Assembly (NCBI GenBank): GCA_963732765.1
Contig: CAVTAS010000012.1
Location: 55,609-119,608, forward strand
DNA length: 64,000 nt
Reading direction: 5' to 3'
Source: JANYHF01 sp963732765
Lineage (GTDB): Bacteria > Pseudomonadota > Alphaproteobacteria > Rhizobiales > Hyphomicrobiaceae
Positions within the stretch are counted from its first letter, which is position 1, and each line of letters begins with the position of its first letter. Below, in pieces: positions 46,514-55,293 of the stretch. The notes beneath the pieces are model-generated. The model did no database searches. It saw only the letters and a list, made by a program, of their open reading frames with translations, and was not told where the DNA came from. Made by a program: the position numbers and the translations under genes.

Positions 46514-46652
46514 CCTTCTCCCATTGGGAGAAGGTGGCGCCGTAGCGCCGGATGAGGGGAATGCAGGTGAGGGCGTGGCACTTCGGTGCACACACCCCCG
46601 GCAGCAATCCCCTCATCCGCCCTTCGGGCACCTTCTCCCAGTGGGAGAAGGC
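46514..46652. repeat. RIME-like mosaic palindromic element
   Basis: Successive inverted repeats: CCTTCTCCCA/TGGGAGAAGG (46514-46534), GGCGC/GCGCC (46536-46549), long-range GATGAGGGGA/TCCCCTCATC (46551-46560, 46608-46617), GCCC/GGGC, and again a CCTTCTCCCA...GGGAGAAGG hairpin ending at 46652. This matches the layout of Rhizobium-specific intergenic mosaic elements. It lies between the binding-protein stop and the ATPase start. Confidence 0.8.
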
Positions 46653-46742
46653 GATGGAACCGCAACAAAGATGCGAGTTGATAGAAGAATGGCGCCGTTG
46701 GCGGGAGGGAGGTCCCGCCAACGGCACGAAACGCGGCTGCGG

Positions 46743-47807
46743 TTACTTCGCTGCCGCATCCTCGATCAGGTTCTTGCGCACGGCGGCGGCATCGCCCTGG
46801 TAGCGGGCCATGTTGTCCTTGGTGACCAGGGCCTGGGGCGTGGCGACCACGCGCGGCAGTTTCTGGCCGGCCTGCAGGCGCAGGGCGACTTCCATGGCGA
46901 CTTCACCCGTCAGTACCGGGAACGAGTCGACCGTTGCCGTCAGCTCGCCGGCCTTGATCGAGGCGTAGGCGTCGGAAATGCCGTCCGTACCGATCACATT
47001 GATCTGCTCCAGCTTGCCGGCGGCCTTCACGGCTTCGACGACGCCGAGCGCCATGCCGTCGTTGTTGCAGTAGAAGCCGACGATGTCGGGGTTCTGCTGG
47101 ATGATGTTGGTGGCGGCGTCATAGGACTTCTGACGGTCCCAGTCGCCCGGAACGCTGGCGACGACCGTGAAGCCCTTGCCCTCGGCAGCCATGGTCTCCT
47201 TGAAGCCTGCGGTGCGCTGCACGGCGGCATAGACGCCAGCCATGCCTTCGATCACGGCGACCTTGCCACCGCTGGCCTTGTTCTTGATGAACCAGCGGGC
47301 AGCGCGCACGCCGTTGTCTTTCTGCACGTTGCCGATGTAGTTTTTGGCCGACGGGATGACGGCGTCGTTGACGTTGATCACCGGCACGCCGGCCTTCTCG
47401 GCGGCTTCCACGGCGGGCTGCAGATTGGCGTCGGTCTGCGGCGAGACCAGCAGGATCTTGTAGCCCTTGGAGAGCATGTTCTCGGCGATGGCGAGCTGGC
47501 CGAGCGCGTCGGCTTCACCCTGGCCGGCCTGCAGGTCGACGGTCACGCCCTGCGCGTCGCCCATCTTCTTGAAGCCTTCGCCCAGGCTGCGCCAGTATTC
47601 GTTGGTGAGCGCCTTAGCCACAGCGCCGACCTGCAATCCAGCGGCCGGCTTCGCAAGCGGCCCGAACTTGGCGTCGAGCTGCGACCAGTCCATGCGGTCG
47701 GGCTCGCTGTCCGAATTCAGTGGCGCGAGGTCGGCGGCATAGGCGCCGAACGCGACAGTGCTGGCCAGCACAGCGCTCAAGGTCAGTTTCAACAGTGACG
47801 TCTGCAT
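46743..47807 (-). CDS. Periplasmic sugar-binding protein (RbsB-like)
   Basis: 354 residues. Signal peptide MQTSLLKLTLSAVLASTVAF with cleavage near AYAAD. PBP1-fold landmarks are VGAVAKALTNEYWRSLGEGF, LLVSPQTDANLQPAVEAA, VINVNDAV, FYCNNDGMALGVVEAV and NVIGTDGISDAYA. It is expected to capture a pentose, hexose or polyol for the ATPase and permease downstream. Intact. Confidence 0.92.
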   Translation of the reverse strand: MQTSLLKLTLSAVLASTVAFGAYAADLAPLNSDSEPDRMDWSQLDAKFGPLAKPAAGLQVGAVAKALTNEYWRSLGEGFKKMGDAQGVTVDLQAGQGEADALGQLAIAENMLSKGYKILLVSPQTDANLQPAVEAAEKAGVPVINVNDAVIPSAKNYIGNVQKDNGVRAARWFIKNKASGGKVAVIEGMAGVYAAVQRTAGFKETMAAEGKGFTVVASVPGDWDRQKSYDAATNIIQQNPDIVGFYCNNDGMALGVVEAVKAAGKLEQINVIGTDGISDAYASIKAGELTATVDSFPVLTGEVAMEVALRLQAGQKLPRVVATPQALVTKDNMARYQGDAAAVRKNLIEDAAAK

Positions 47808-47878
47808 AGTCGTTTCCTTCCCAGTTGCTAGAATTTATCGCGCCGGTGTTGCCCCAGGCTTTCACTCATTGGAGTGTG

Positions 47879-48865
47879 TTACGACCCGTAGATGGCTCCT
47901 TGCACGATGGCTTGACTGGTGACGGCGTCCTGCTTGCGGATCGCCTCTGCCAGAAATTCGTTGGATTTCAACCGCTCGACCACGCGGCGCATGGCCGTCA
48001 CGGTGCTGATGTTCTTGGAGCACTCGGCGACCGGATCGAGCCCGGTGGTGTCGGGGAAGGTATCGAAGTAGATCACGCCCTGGTAGCCGATGCGGTCGAG
48101 CGTATAGAGCAGCTCGATGGTCTGGATCGGATGCACCGATCCCACCATCAGCCCGTCGTCGCGCTTGCCGTAGCCGTCGTTAAGATGCACGCCCAGCAGC
48201 TTGGAGTGCCGCGCCACCAGCATGGCGGCATAGGCCGGCATTTCATCCGCATAAAGCACATGCGCGAAGTCCAGCGTCACGCCGAGGTTGGGGTAACCGA
48301 TGTCCTTGATCGCGAGCAAGGTGGTGGCCACGTCCGGCATCAGGCTGAAACTGCGCGGCTCATTGGGCTTGTATTCGATGGAAATGTCGATGTTTCGGTT
48401 GTGGTCGGCCAGCTCCTGGATAGCGGAGATGGTCGCGTCCCACAGCCGGCCATAGTCGGCCTGAAAGGAGTAGTCGAAACCATCCTGCCCCATCCACAGC
48501 GTCATCATCTTGCCGCCGGCCTCGGCCAGCTGGTCGAGGCCGCGCCGCGTCAGGTCCACAGCCGCCCGCCTCACGGTTGGATCGGGATGCGTGAAGGCGC
48601 CGAGCTTGAACGCCGGCAGACTGTAGTAGCGCATGGCATAGCCGCTGAGCTCCAGCCCGATGTCGCCGAGGCGCTTGGCCACCTCTGCCCCGCTATGCCC
48701 CTCGGTATGATCGGGATAGTTGAGATCGACGGCCGTCAGGCCCGGAACCGTAGCTGCGCGCTGCGCCAGCTCGAACGCCGTGATCTTGTCGTTGCGGCCC
48801 GGCCAATAGCGTGCCGCATCGACAGCGAACGAGTTCAAGCGTGCAGCAAAGCCAACGGCGGACAT
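47879..48865 (-). CDS. Sugar isomerase/epimerase (TIM barrel)
   Basis: 328 residues of the xylose-isomerase-like superfamily. Candidate metal-ligand strands are IDISIEYKPNEPRSF, GVTLDFAHVLYADE, LGVHLNDGYGKRDD and VIYFDTFPDTTG. The ATG at 48865 (MSAVGFAARL) is preferred; an in-frame start at 48895 adds an unconserved leader. As first gene of the leftward importer/kinase/regulator cluster, it probably converts the imported sugar to the form phosphorylated by the PfkB kinase. Confidence 0.85.
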   Translation of the reverse strand: MSAVGFAARLNSFAVDAARYWPGRNDKITAFELAQRAATVPGLTAVDLNYPDHTEGHSGAEVAKRLGDIGLELSGYAMRYYSLPAFKLGAFTHPDPTVRRAAVDLTRRGLDQLAEAGGKMMTLWMGQDGFDYSFQADYGRLWDATISAIQELADHNRNIDISIEYKPNEPRSFSLMPDVATTLLAIKDIGYPNLGVTLDFAHVLYADEMPAYAAMLVARHSKLLGVHLNDGYGKRDDGLMVGSVHPIQTIELLYTLDRIGYQGVIYFDTFPDTTGLDPVAECSKNISTVTAMRRVVERLKSNEFLAEAIRKQDAVTSQAIVQGAIYGS

Positions 48866-49027
48866 GGGGTTTGGCCGTGTCAAGGATGGGGTCAAGGTCT
48901 CACCACATTACAATTATTTGTGAAGTTGTAAAGTCCCGGATCGCAGAGTCCGGTGGGTGATCGGTGCAACGAGCCGGTCCCAGCCTTGCTTGCGCATGGA
49001 ACTCTACGCCATGCCGGCCGCCAAGCA

Positions 49028-49304
49028 GGTGGACCATACGTCCGCGACGCCCAAGGCCGCGTGACCTCGGTCACCACCAAGCAGAACGCCACCGCAGCCG
49101 TGGTGACGCTGGCCTCCGGCATCGCCTGGCAGCCGTTCTCGGGGCTGGTCAGCGCCATGACCTACGGCAACGGCCTGCATAGAATCCGACACCTACAGCC
49201 TCGACTACGAGATCAACCGCCTGCTCGTCCAGAACGGCGCAGCCTCGGTCCAGGACAACGTCTGCACGCGCACCGACAAGCTGAACATCACCGGCATCGC
49301 AATG
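49028..49304 (+). pseudogene. RHS/YD-repeat protein fragment
   Basis: Reads YVRDAQGRVTSVTTKQNAT, then GIAWQPFSGLVSAMTYGNGL and, after a frame change near 49182, DTYSLDYEINRLLVQNG and RTDKLNITGIA. These are YD-repeat units of the RHS polymorphic-toxin shell. Both ends are missing; the right end stops where the serine-recombinase element begins. Weak nearby stretches back to about 48985 may belong to it. Confidence 0.75.
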
Positions 49305-49328
49305 CCCGAGTCATTGTACGCCTCCTGT

Positions 49329-51401
49329 TCAAGTATCTGAAAACATTGAGAGTTGGTTTTCGACGGCAGCCCGACACGGGCGACCTTTTTGCTTGAGTGC
49401 GGCCGTGACCCGTTCGCTGTTGAGATCGGCGGCCAGGATTTGGTGTGGCGCATCGGGCATGATTTGCTGGCTTGCCAAAATGCCAGCCTTGATCAGCTTG
49501 CGAATCTGATGGTGGCTGACGCTGAGCTTTTCTGCGGCATCGCGTAGCGTCAGCCACTCGCCATCCTTTTCGGCCGAGAGGTAGCCGTGGATACCGTTCA
49601 CTCTGCGAATTGACCCGACACGGTGCGCCGTCCAGGTCTTGCCCTGGCCGGTCGGCATCCCCATGCGGTTGAGCGAGGCAGCGATATCCTGATCCGACCA
49701 ACGCCCGGCCATAGTGCCCATGACGGCCAGCGCCTGCTCGGGAGTCGAGCATCCGTGCTCGCCGGTTTTGGGCTTCTTCACACGCAATTCGGAATGCTGG
49801 CCGCCTGTCCAGTGGATGACCAACACGATCTCGCCAGCGACCTCGTCGACGTCGGCGACAATTTCCGTGATCAGGGCCCGCACCAGCCTCTGGCGCGTCC
49901 GCATCGTTGTCTGAGGTGCCTTCCATACGGCAGCGAGATCGCCAGCCAGGTCCGCGAAGTCCGGATGAGTGTCGCCGACATTTGGTGCCTGCAAATCACC
50001 GAGCCGATTGCGGCATTGCTCAACTCGCTGCAGTGCAGCCTCCCAAGCCCTTTCCAGCTGCGCGGCAATCAGGCGATTGTCCGGGTCGCAGGCGGCGTAG
50101 CGGCGTTCGGCCAGAGAGGCATCGTACTTGGCTTGGGTCAGCTCCAGCTCGGCGATACGCTGTCGATCCTTGCCCTTCTCGTTCACCATGCGCTCGGCTT
50201 CCTGTGAGGCCTCGATCGCCAACGGCGAAACGGCGCGCAGCATTTCAACTGCGATCGCGTCATCGACACGCCCGCCGCCGAAGACCATACAGCGCCGATG
50301 CCCCAGTTGTAGATTGGGTCTATCGCATCGATAGGTGGGGTAGCTCCGACGGCGCCCGCGGTAGGCGACAACGAGCCGGCGACCACAGCGGGCGCAACAA
50401 ATGAGGCCGGGCAGCAGCGCTTGTCCGCCTCGACCCGACTTGACGTCACCGACGTGGCCGTAGGCATTGCCGGCGAGCTGCGCCTGATTGCGCTCAAACT
50501 CGGCCCAGTCGATGTAGCCCGGGTGATGGTCCTTGATGAATACATCCCATGCCTCCATCGACTTGCGATGGCCGTAGCTCTTGCGCGCCCGGCCATCGAC
50601 GATGGCGGTGCGTTTTTCGCTTTTACCGTAGGCGTATACGCCAGCATAGAATGGGTTCTTTAGAATCGAAATGACGTTGCGATATCTGATCGGTCGCCAA
50701 TCGAACGACGTCAACGTTCTGCCGTTCGAAGGATAGGGAAAATGGATCTGCTGCGCTGCCATCCACAACAGGACTTGTCGCGCGCTGCCCAGCTCCCGGA
50801 ACTTCTGAAACACCAGTCTGATGACTTCCTGCAAGCGAAGATCGGGATCGAAGTCGAGGCCGGCGTGACGGTCCCACGAGTAGCCGATCGGAGTTGAGAT
50901 TCTGAGCTCGCCGCGCTTGGCCTTGGATCGGGCGGCCTCGTACATCCGGGATCGGATGATGCCCAGCTCAAATTCGCTTATTGAGCCCTTCATACCGAGC
51001 AGCAAGCGATCGTTCGGACGGCACGGATCATAGACCCCGTCGAGATCGATGACGCGCGCCTCGACCAGTCCGCACAACTCAAGCAAGTGGTGCCAATCGC
51101 GGCCGTTCCTGGCGAGCCTGGAGGCATCGAGACACAACACGGCGCCGATCTTGCCAGCGCACAAGGCCGCAACAAGGCGTTCGAACCCTGGTCTCTCCAC
51201 GGTACCACTGGCGGATCGACCGAGATCGTCGTCGATGACCTCGACCTCGGTGAAGCCGCGCCGCCTGGCAACGTCGACCAGTTCGTACTGGCGCCGCTGG
51301 CTCTCCAGGTTGGTCTGAACCTGCTGCGGCGTCGACTGACGGACATAGACGACCGCCATGCGTTGCAGCACGGTTGGAGGAAGCGTGTCATGCATTGTCA
51401 T
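49329..51401 (-). CDS. Large serine recombinase with zinc-ribbon domain
   Basis: 690 residues from the ATG at 51401, which has GGAGG five bases upstream. The resolvase-like catalytic domain contains AVVYVRQSTPQQVQTNLESQ with the nucleophilic serine, CLDASRLARNGRDWH and the E-helix region. The recombinase domain follows (NPFYAGVYAYGKSEK), then the zinc ribbon (GLICCARCGRRLVVAYRGR...YRCDRP), a coiled-coil region and a C-terminal helix-turn-helix (TLRDAAEKLSVSHHQIRKLI). It would mediate integration or excision of its own small element. The gene is intact. Confidence 0.9.
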   Translation of the reverse strand: MTMHDTLPPTVLQRMAVVYVRQSTPQQVQTNLESQRRQYELVDVARRRGFTEVEVIDDDLGRSASGTVERPGFERLVAALCAGKIGAVLCLDASRLARNGRDWHHLLELCGLVEARVIDLDGVYDPCRPNDRLLLGMKGSISEFELGIIRSRMYEAARSKAKRGELRISTPIGYSWDRHAGLDFDPDLRLQEVIRLVFQKFRELGSARQVLLWMAAQQIHFPYPSNGRTLTSFDWRPIRYRNVISILKNPFYAGVYAYGKSEKRTAIVDGRARKSYGHRKSMEAWDVFIKDHHPGYIDWAEFERNQAQLAGNAYGHVGDVKSGRGGQALLPGLICCARCGRRLVVAYRGRRRSYPTYRCDRPNLQLGHRRCMVFGGGRVDDAIAVEMLRAVSPLAIEASQEAERMVNEKGKDRQRIAELELTQAKYDASLAERRYAACDPDNRLIAAQLERAWEAALQRVEQCRNRLGDLQAPNVGDTHPDFADLAGDLAAVWKAPQTTMRTRQRLVRALITEIVADVDEVAGEIVLVIHWTGGQHSELRVKKPKTGEHGCSTPEQALAVMGTMAGRWSDQDIAASLNRMGMPTGQGKTWTAHRVGSIRRVNGIHGYLSAEKDGEWLTLRDAAEKLSVSHHQIRKLIKAGILASQQIMPDAPHQILAADLNSERVTAALKQKGRPCRAAVENQLSMFSDT

Positions 51402-51606
51402 CGCCGTCCTCCCGGATTGCGATGCCGCTGGCTTCCAGGAGCAGCCGCGCCAGAGAGCGGATCGCAACCCGACGTTCCGCCAACGTCATACCGTGCAGTC
51501 TGGTGTTGTCGAACGCGAGGTCGAATTGCCGAGGTGTCGCTGTCGTGCTGTGGCGTCTCCTCGGCGCGAGTGCTGTCCTCGGTCCGAGCGGTACGAGTGA
51601 TCCCAT
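51388..51606 (-). CDS. Small conserved ORF upstream of the serine recombinase
   Basis: 72 residues, ATG at 51606 with a GGAGG site, stop overlapping the recombinase start by 14 bases. Core pattern: FDLAFDNTRLHGMTLAERRV, then AIRSLARLLLEASGIA and an acidic end. Small proteins of this pattern commonly precede recombinases of this class, and they may be accessory factors. The function is unknown. Confidence 0.65.
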   Translation of the reverse strand: MGSLVPLGPRTALAPRRRHSTTATPRQFDLAFDNTRLHGMTLAERRVAIRSLARLLLEASGIAIREDGDDNA

Positions 51607-51790
51607 CTTGAACCTCCTGCGCGGCACTATTGCCGTCCGCAGAGATCAAGCGCGATTCGCAGGCAGCCAGCAGGTCGCGCAACGCACACAGCGCCACCAA
51701 CGTGACCTGCGGCGCACCCACCTTGAGGCCACCGCAATAGATTGGATCAAGCTTCCAAGCCGGCAGGATCGTCACTACCCCCGGTGTCAC
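51398..51790 (-). CDS. Candidate small protein overlapping the recombinase accessory ORF
   Basis: 130-residue frame. Its first 60 or so residues (TILPAWKLDPIYCGGLKVGA, VTLVALCALRDLLAACESRL) look like a real protein, whereas the second half overlaps the 72-residue ORF in another frame and is low-complexity. Either a short upstream gene of the recombinase element whose stop has been lost, or two truly overlapping genes. Function not recognised. Confidence 0.4.
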   Translation of the reverse strand: MTPGVVTILPAWKLDPIYCGGLKVGAPQVTLVALCALRDLLAACESRLISADGNSAAQEVQDGITRTARTEDSTRAEETPQHDSDTSAIRPRVRQHQTARYDVGGTSGCDPLSGAAAPGSQRHRNPGGRR

Positions 51791-51900
51791 CTCAACGTGG
51801 ATAACCTCGCCCGACGAGCGCCGTTCGACCTGAATCCGACGCGCGGTTCGCCCGTAAAGCGGATGCCAGCGATAGCGGACGACGGCATCCTGCCCAATAT

Positions 51901-52146
51901 GGGCAGAATGACCGCGCGATTGCCGTCGGACGCCGCACCTGGACCTTCTGCGGCTCGGACGCCGGCGGCCGGCGCGCCGCCGCCATCTACACGCTGATCG
52001 AGACCTGCCGCTTGAACGACATCGACGCCAAAGCCTGGCTCGCCGACGTGCTCGCCCGCATCGCCGATCATCCGGCTGGCAGAATCAGCGAGCTGTTGCC
52101 GTGGAACTGGACCGAGCCGGCGCTGCCGGTCCAGGCGGCGGCCTGA
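51901..52146 (+). pseudogene. IS66-family transposase (TnpC) C-terminal remnant
   Basis: 82 codons ending at TGA 52146: RAIAVGRRTWTFCGSDAGGR, then RAAAIYTLIETCRLNDID, AWLADVLARIADHPAGRI and ELLPWNW. This is the conserved end of IS66 transposases. The catalytic core is absent. A GCTTAC motif near 52176-52181 could be the old right end of the IS. It is truncated where the serine-recombinase element begins. Confidence 0.85.
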
Positions 52147-52284
52147 GTCAAATCCGCTGTACCTGCGGCCTTGGGCGGATGCTTACCTTCGACCGAAACT
52201 CCCTATCTCCGGTGCTGAGGCCGGACTGAATTCCCCTCCCGAAGCGAAAACTGTCAGACGATTACAGTTCTTGTACAATCCTAG
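52147..52284. other. Spacer after the IS66 remnant
   Basis: No gene. It contains the probable IS66 end, then a shift from high-GC to AT-rich sequence that marks the start of the toxin/immunity cluster. Confidence 0.4.
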
Positions 52285-53030
52285 CTAGTCTTGGACGACA
52301 AACATTTGCGAACCGATCAAACGCTTTAACTGCGTGCGTCTCTTTGCGAAGCGCCCGAAATCGTCTGCAACATCGGTAATTTTGTCGGAAATACGCACTG
52401 TTGAAAGATTTTCATTGGCCGATACGGCAAACCCAGCTTCTTGAATAGTGTCCCATTTTATCGATTCGAACTTACTTTGGCTGAAAGCCATTGCCCATCC
52501 CATGTTTGGGATGCCAGGATCCATCGGTCCTCCGAAAGCACCAAGTTCAAACTTTCCCCGCGGGTCGCTATGCCCAAACCCCTTCTCTAATTCTGTAAAC
52601 AAATGGAGCATGGCAATGTCTGGGCGCAGTACGTCTACCCATTTTTGAAAAAGCACAAAAAAATCTACATCATGTCGATGATGTGCTTGGAACCAAATAT
52701 GTCCTGGAATTGTCTGATTACGAGTGGTCGTTGTCCGATGCGTAATATGCCCGCGATTAGTAATTAATTTTCGGCGCCTCCAGGAGCCGCCTATATAATA
52801 CTTGCTAATAAACGCCCCCCGAGACGCATCTCGGCTTCCTGAGCCCACCAGTGTCTGGCGAAATTGTCAACGCCTAAGAAGGCGTCTCTAAATTCGTCAC
52901 TAATTGATACTTGTTCTGGCACTAGTCTAGCGTCTAAATCGCAAAGAGCCCGCATAACTAGTCGGCCAACGTCCGGTGACGACGTATCATAGTTTGTTTC
53001 CATCGAGATTAATACGGTATTCTTGGCCAC
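52285..53030 (-). CDS. AT-rich hypothetical protein, candidate immunity protein (one frameshift)
   Basis: About 248 residues after joining at a six-C run near 52815. The start is a GTG at 53030 (VAKNTVLISMETNYDTSSPD). The second half has RPDIAMLHLFTELEKGFGH and GIPNMGWAMAFSQSKFESI. It follows at once after a short toxin-tip-like fragment, and its base composition is clearly lower in GC than the window. Gene order toxin end then a soluble protein of this size is typical of a polymorphic-toxin immunity gene. I do not recognise the immunity family with certainty. Confidence 0.55.
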
Positions 53031-53236
53031 TTCACCATCACCACGGAACGAGTGTGTCAGTCACCGGATTGTAGCGGAAAATGCCTCCGCCGACCTGCTT
53101 CGTAACAGCTTCGATCTCCCTCAGCAAGGGCGCCGAGATTCGCCAAGTGTTTGGGCTTACAACAAGGGTGAACGGCACACCAGTTGTCTTGGCTAATTCC
53201 AGTTGCGCCGCGAGGTGAGGGCCGTGTACGACCTAG

Positions 53237-54574
53237 CAGGCTGCTGAAATGATCTTCAGGTTGGAACCCTATTCCATCCTCAGGGTCGTATCGAGCCTGA
53301 AGCGAGGTTGGTTCTTGATCCTTCGGCTTCAGGCAGCCAGCAGTCGGGGCAATCTGGCCAGATTATAGGCCGCCATCGTCATCTTGAACTGGAATCCGAC
53401 GCGTTCAACCCCGCGCAGCATGGTCTTGGCGATGGGGCCGACCGTCTTGCCCCAGCCGAAGGCTTCTTCGATCCGCTTGCGGATCACTTGGCTGACCTTG
53501 TAGCCAGCGTGCCGCGTGGTGCGGCCGTCGAGGGCCGAGCCCTTGACCTTGGACGCGACGTGCGGCGCCACATTCATGGCGCGCAGCTCGGCGACGAAGT
53601 CGGCCGTATCATAGCCCTTGTCGGCGCCGAGCGTGATCTCGTGGTCGCCCGGGCAGTGCCGGTCGATCATGGTCAGCGCGGCCTCGCGCTCGGCGTGGCC
53701 GTCAGCACACGTCGTCTCTGCGTCCACGATCAGGCCGTTGCGGTTTTCCATCAGGGCATGCCCCATGAAGCAGAGCTTGGCCTCTTTGCCCTTGCCCTTC
53801 TTGTACAGGCGCGCCTCGGGGTCGGTCACCGAGACGTGGGTCGCGTTCGAGCGCTTCTGGCCGTGGAAGTCGACTTCGGCGTTGCGGTCGGTCATCGGCT
53901 TGGTCTCTGGTTCGGGTGCTGTTGTGGCTGGCGTTTGGGCTTCGGCGGCGGGTGGTTGAGGCGGCGGCGGTGGCTCATCCCCACCTGGCGCATCGGGAGG
54001 TGGCGGCGCGATCGGCTGGAAACTCTTCATCGACGCCCAGGCCTCGATCAGCGTGCCATCGACTGAGAAGTGCTCGTCCGACAGCAGGCCTCGAACCTCC
54101 TTATGCGCCAGAAGCTGGCTCATGAACTTGGCTGCCACATCGGCATCCAGCAGCCGGTCGCGGTTCTTGCTGAACACCGTCGGCACCCACACCGCATCGT
54201 CGATACCCAGGCCCACGAACCAGCGGAACAAGAGATTGTAGCCAAGCTGCTCCATCAGCTGGCGTTCCGAGCGGATGGTGAAAAACGCCTGCAAAAGCAA
54301 GGCTCTCAGCAACCGCTCGGGCGGGATCGAGTCACGCCCGTGCGCCGAATAGATCAGGGCGAAGTCGCCATCGAGGCTGGCCAGCACGTCGTTCACGAGC
54401 TGGCGGATCTTGCGCAACGGATGCTTGACCGGAACGCGCTGCTCCAGGTCCACATACGAGAACAACTCGCCCGACCGCGTATCCGAACCGCGCATCCCCG
54501 CCTCCCTCGTTCGATGGGAGAGACGGAATCATATTCGCAGGGGCTTGTCAGCACGCACGTTTTTCAGCAGCCTG
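53237..54574 (-). mobile_element. IS element (IS5/IS1182-type) with CTAG target duplication
   Basis: 1338 bp bounded by inverted repeats CAGGCTGCTGAAA (left) and TTTCAGCAGCCTG (right). Both ends are flanked by CTAG (53233-53236 and 54575-54578), a four-base palindromic target duplication. It contains one transposase gene. The clean ends and target duplication point to a recent insertion. Confidence 0.85.
53329..54495 (-). CDS. Transposase, IS5/IS1182 type
   Basis: 388 residues. N-terminal DUF772 domain (IPPERLLRALLLQAFFTIRS, LGYNLLFRWFVGL), catalytic DDE segments around HFSVDGTLIEAWAS, ITLGADKGYDT and the C-terminal RKRIEEAFGWGKTVG. A proline-rich insertion lies near residues 175-205. The reading frame is complete, so the element may still be active. 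Confidence 0.9.
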   Translation of the reverse strand: MRGSDTRSGELFSYVDLEQRVPVKHPLRKIRQLVNDVLASLDGDFALIYSAHGRDSIPPERLLRALLLQAFFTIRSERQLMEQLGYNLLFRWFVGLGIDDAVWVPTVFSKNRDRLLDADVAAKFMSQLLAHKEVRGLLSDEHFSVDGTLIEAWASMKSFQPIAPPPPDAPGGDEPPPPPQPPAAEAQTPATTAPEPETKPMTDRNAEVDFHGQKRSNATHVSVTDPEARLYKKGKGKEAKLCFMGHALMENRNGLIVDAETTCADGHAEREAALTMIDRHCPGDHEITLGADKGYDTADFVAELRAMNVAPHVASKVKGSALDGRTTRHAGYKVSQVIRKRIEEAFGWGKTVGPIAKTMLRGVERVGFQFKMTMAAYNLARLPRLLAA

Positions 54575-54676
54575 CTAGGGCGTCCAGACCTTTTGCATTC
54601 AGCGCGTAGACTGCAGTATTCCTGTCCAAATAGACTACAAATTCAGTCATGTCCCAGCTCCCGCCCAAGTCTGAAT

Positions 54677-54988
54677 TCAAACCTTAGTTTGAAACCCAAG
54701 GCTCTTGTCTCGCCTGATGTGAATTTCCATTAGGAGGCCCGCCAAATCTCCGAGGTTAGACTCGGGGTGTAAATTCGCCATTATGTGAAATTCTAGGCTG
54801 TGCCACTCATTTTGACCGTACTCAGTGTCATCGACTTGCAGCTCGTAAAGTCGTTGAGCTTGAATTTGGAGTCGGTCGAGATTTGACCTCAATTCGGGGC
54901 CGGCAGCGTCCACGGCCGCGAGCGCCTCTTCGATCTCCGCTTCAGACCAGAGACGTGGAAGTTTGGTTGTCATGCCTGCCTCGCTCAT
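54677..54988 (-). CDS. Small acidic hypothetical protein, immunity-like
   Basis: 103 residues from the ATG at 54988; starts at 55060 and 54973 are possible. Composition is acidic and helical: LWSEAEIEEALAAVDAAGPE, LDRLQIQAQRLYELQVDD and HSLEFHIMANLHPESNLGD. No family recognised. It lies in the same orientation between the IS-broken toxin-tip gene and another AT-rich ORF, and fits the size of an immunity protein. Confidence 0.5.
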   Translation of the reverse strand: MSEAGMTTKLPRLWSEAEIEEALAAVDAAGPELRSNLDRLQIQAQRLYELQVDDTEYGQNEWHSLEFHIMANLHPESNLGDLAGLLMEIHIRRDKSLGFQTKV

Positions 54989-55007
54989 CGGACCTATATA
55001 TTTCACT

Positions 55008-55292
55008 TCAGCTAACACTGATGATTGTTCTGCACCCGTCCTCCTTGTCTGACTCCCCAAACCCGTATAAAATGTCTATGCCGGGGACTGCAGAGCTCAC
55101 AAGCGTCAGAAAATCTTCTTTGCTGTAAGGAAAATCTTCTGACTTCTGCCACTTCCAAGTCTTCCTGCTTAAATCAAGTGATTTTTGTACGTCCAGAGTA
55201 ATTGTCATTTGCTGCGTATGTTTGTTGAGTTGTATTGCGCCTTGTATTTTCAGCTTTACTCTCTCTTTCTCACTACGAAGTTCGCAATCCAC
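55008..55292 (-). CDS. AT-rich hypothetical protein, 5' end probably cut by IS1595
   Basis: 94 residues: VDCELRSEKERVKLKIQG, TQQMTITLDVQKSLDLSRK, then a lysine/serine-rich middle and GIDILYGFGESDKEDG. It begins only two bases from the IS1595 end, with no ribosome binding site. A matching in-frame lead (VYLKTV) reads on the far side of the IS near 56320, so the IS probably split the gene. Function unknown; possibly an immunity or effector-related protein of the toxin cluster. Confidence 0.45.
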   Translation of the reverse strand: MDCELRSEKERVKLKIQGAIQLNKHTQQMTITLDVQKSLDLSRKTWKWQKSEDFPYSKEDFLTLVSSAVPGIDILYGFGESDKEDGCRTIISVS

Positions 55293-55293
55293 A

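Larger units (their letters stand above)
53038..54650 (-). pseudogene. Toxin-tip-like small gene interrupted by an IS
   Basis: The 5' part starts at an ATG at 54650 with a GGGAG site (MTEFVVYLDRNTAVYALNAK). The 3' part resumes at 53236 on the other side of the IS: VVHGPHLAAQLELAKTTGVP, FTLVVSPNTWRISAPLL, then GGIFRYNPVTDTLVPW and stop at 53038. The latter is a common pattern for C-terminal tips of RHS-type toxins with a restriction-endonuclease-like fold. The two halves meet at the duplicated CTAG and differ by one base in frame. Together they would make about 92 residues. Confidence 0.5.

Noticed and set aside
46514..46652. Repeated hairpins considered as a CRISPR array
   Set aside because: The repeats are inverted rather than direct, are of unequal length and have no regular spacers. 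The layout fits a RIME-like element.
52285..53030. Assigning the candidate immunity protein to a named Imm family
   Set aside because: Size and position fit, but I could not match diagnostic residues with certainty, so no family name is given.
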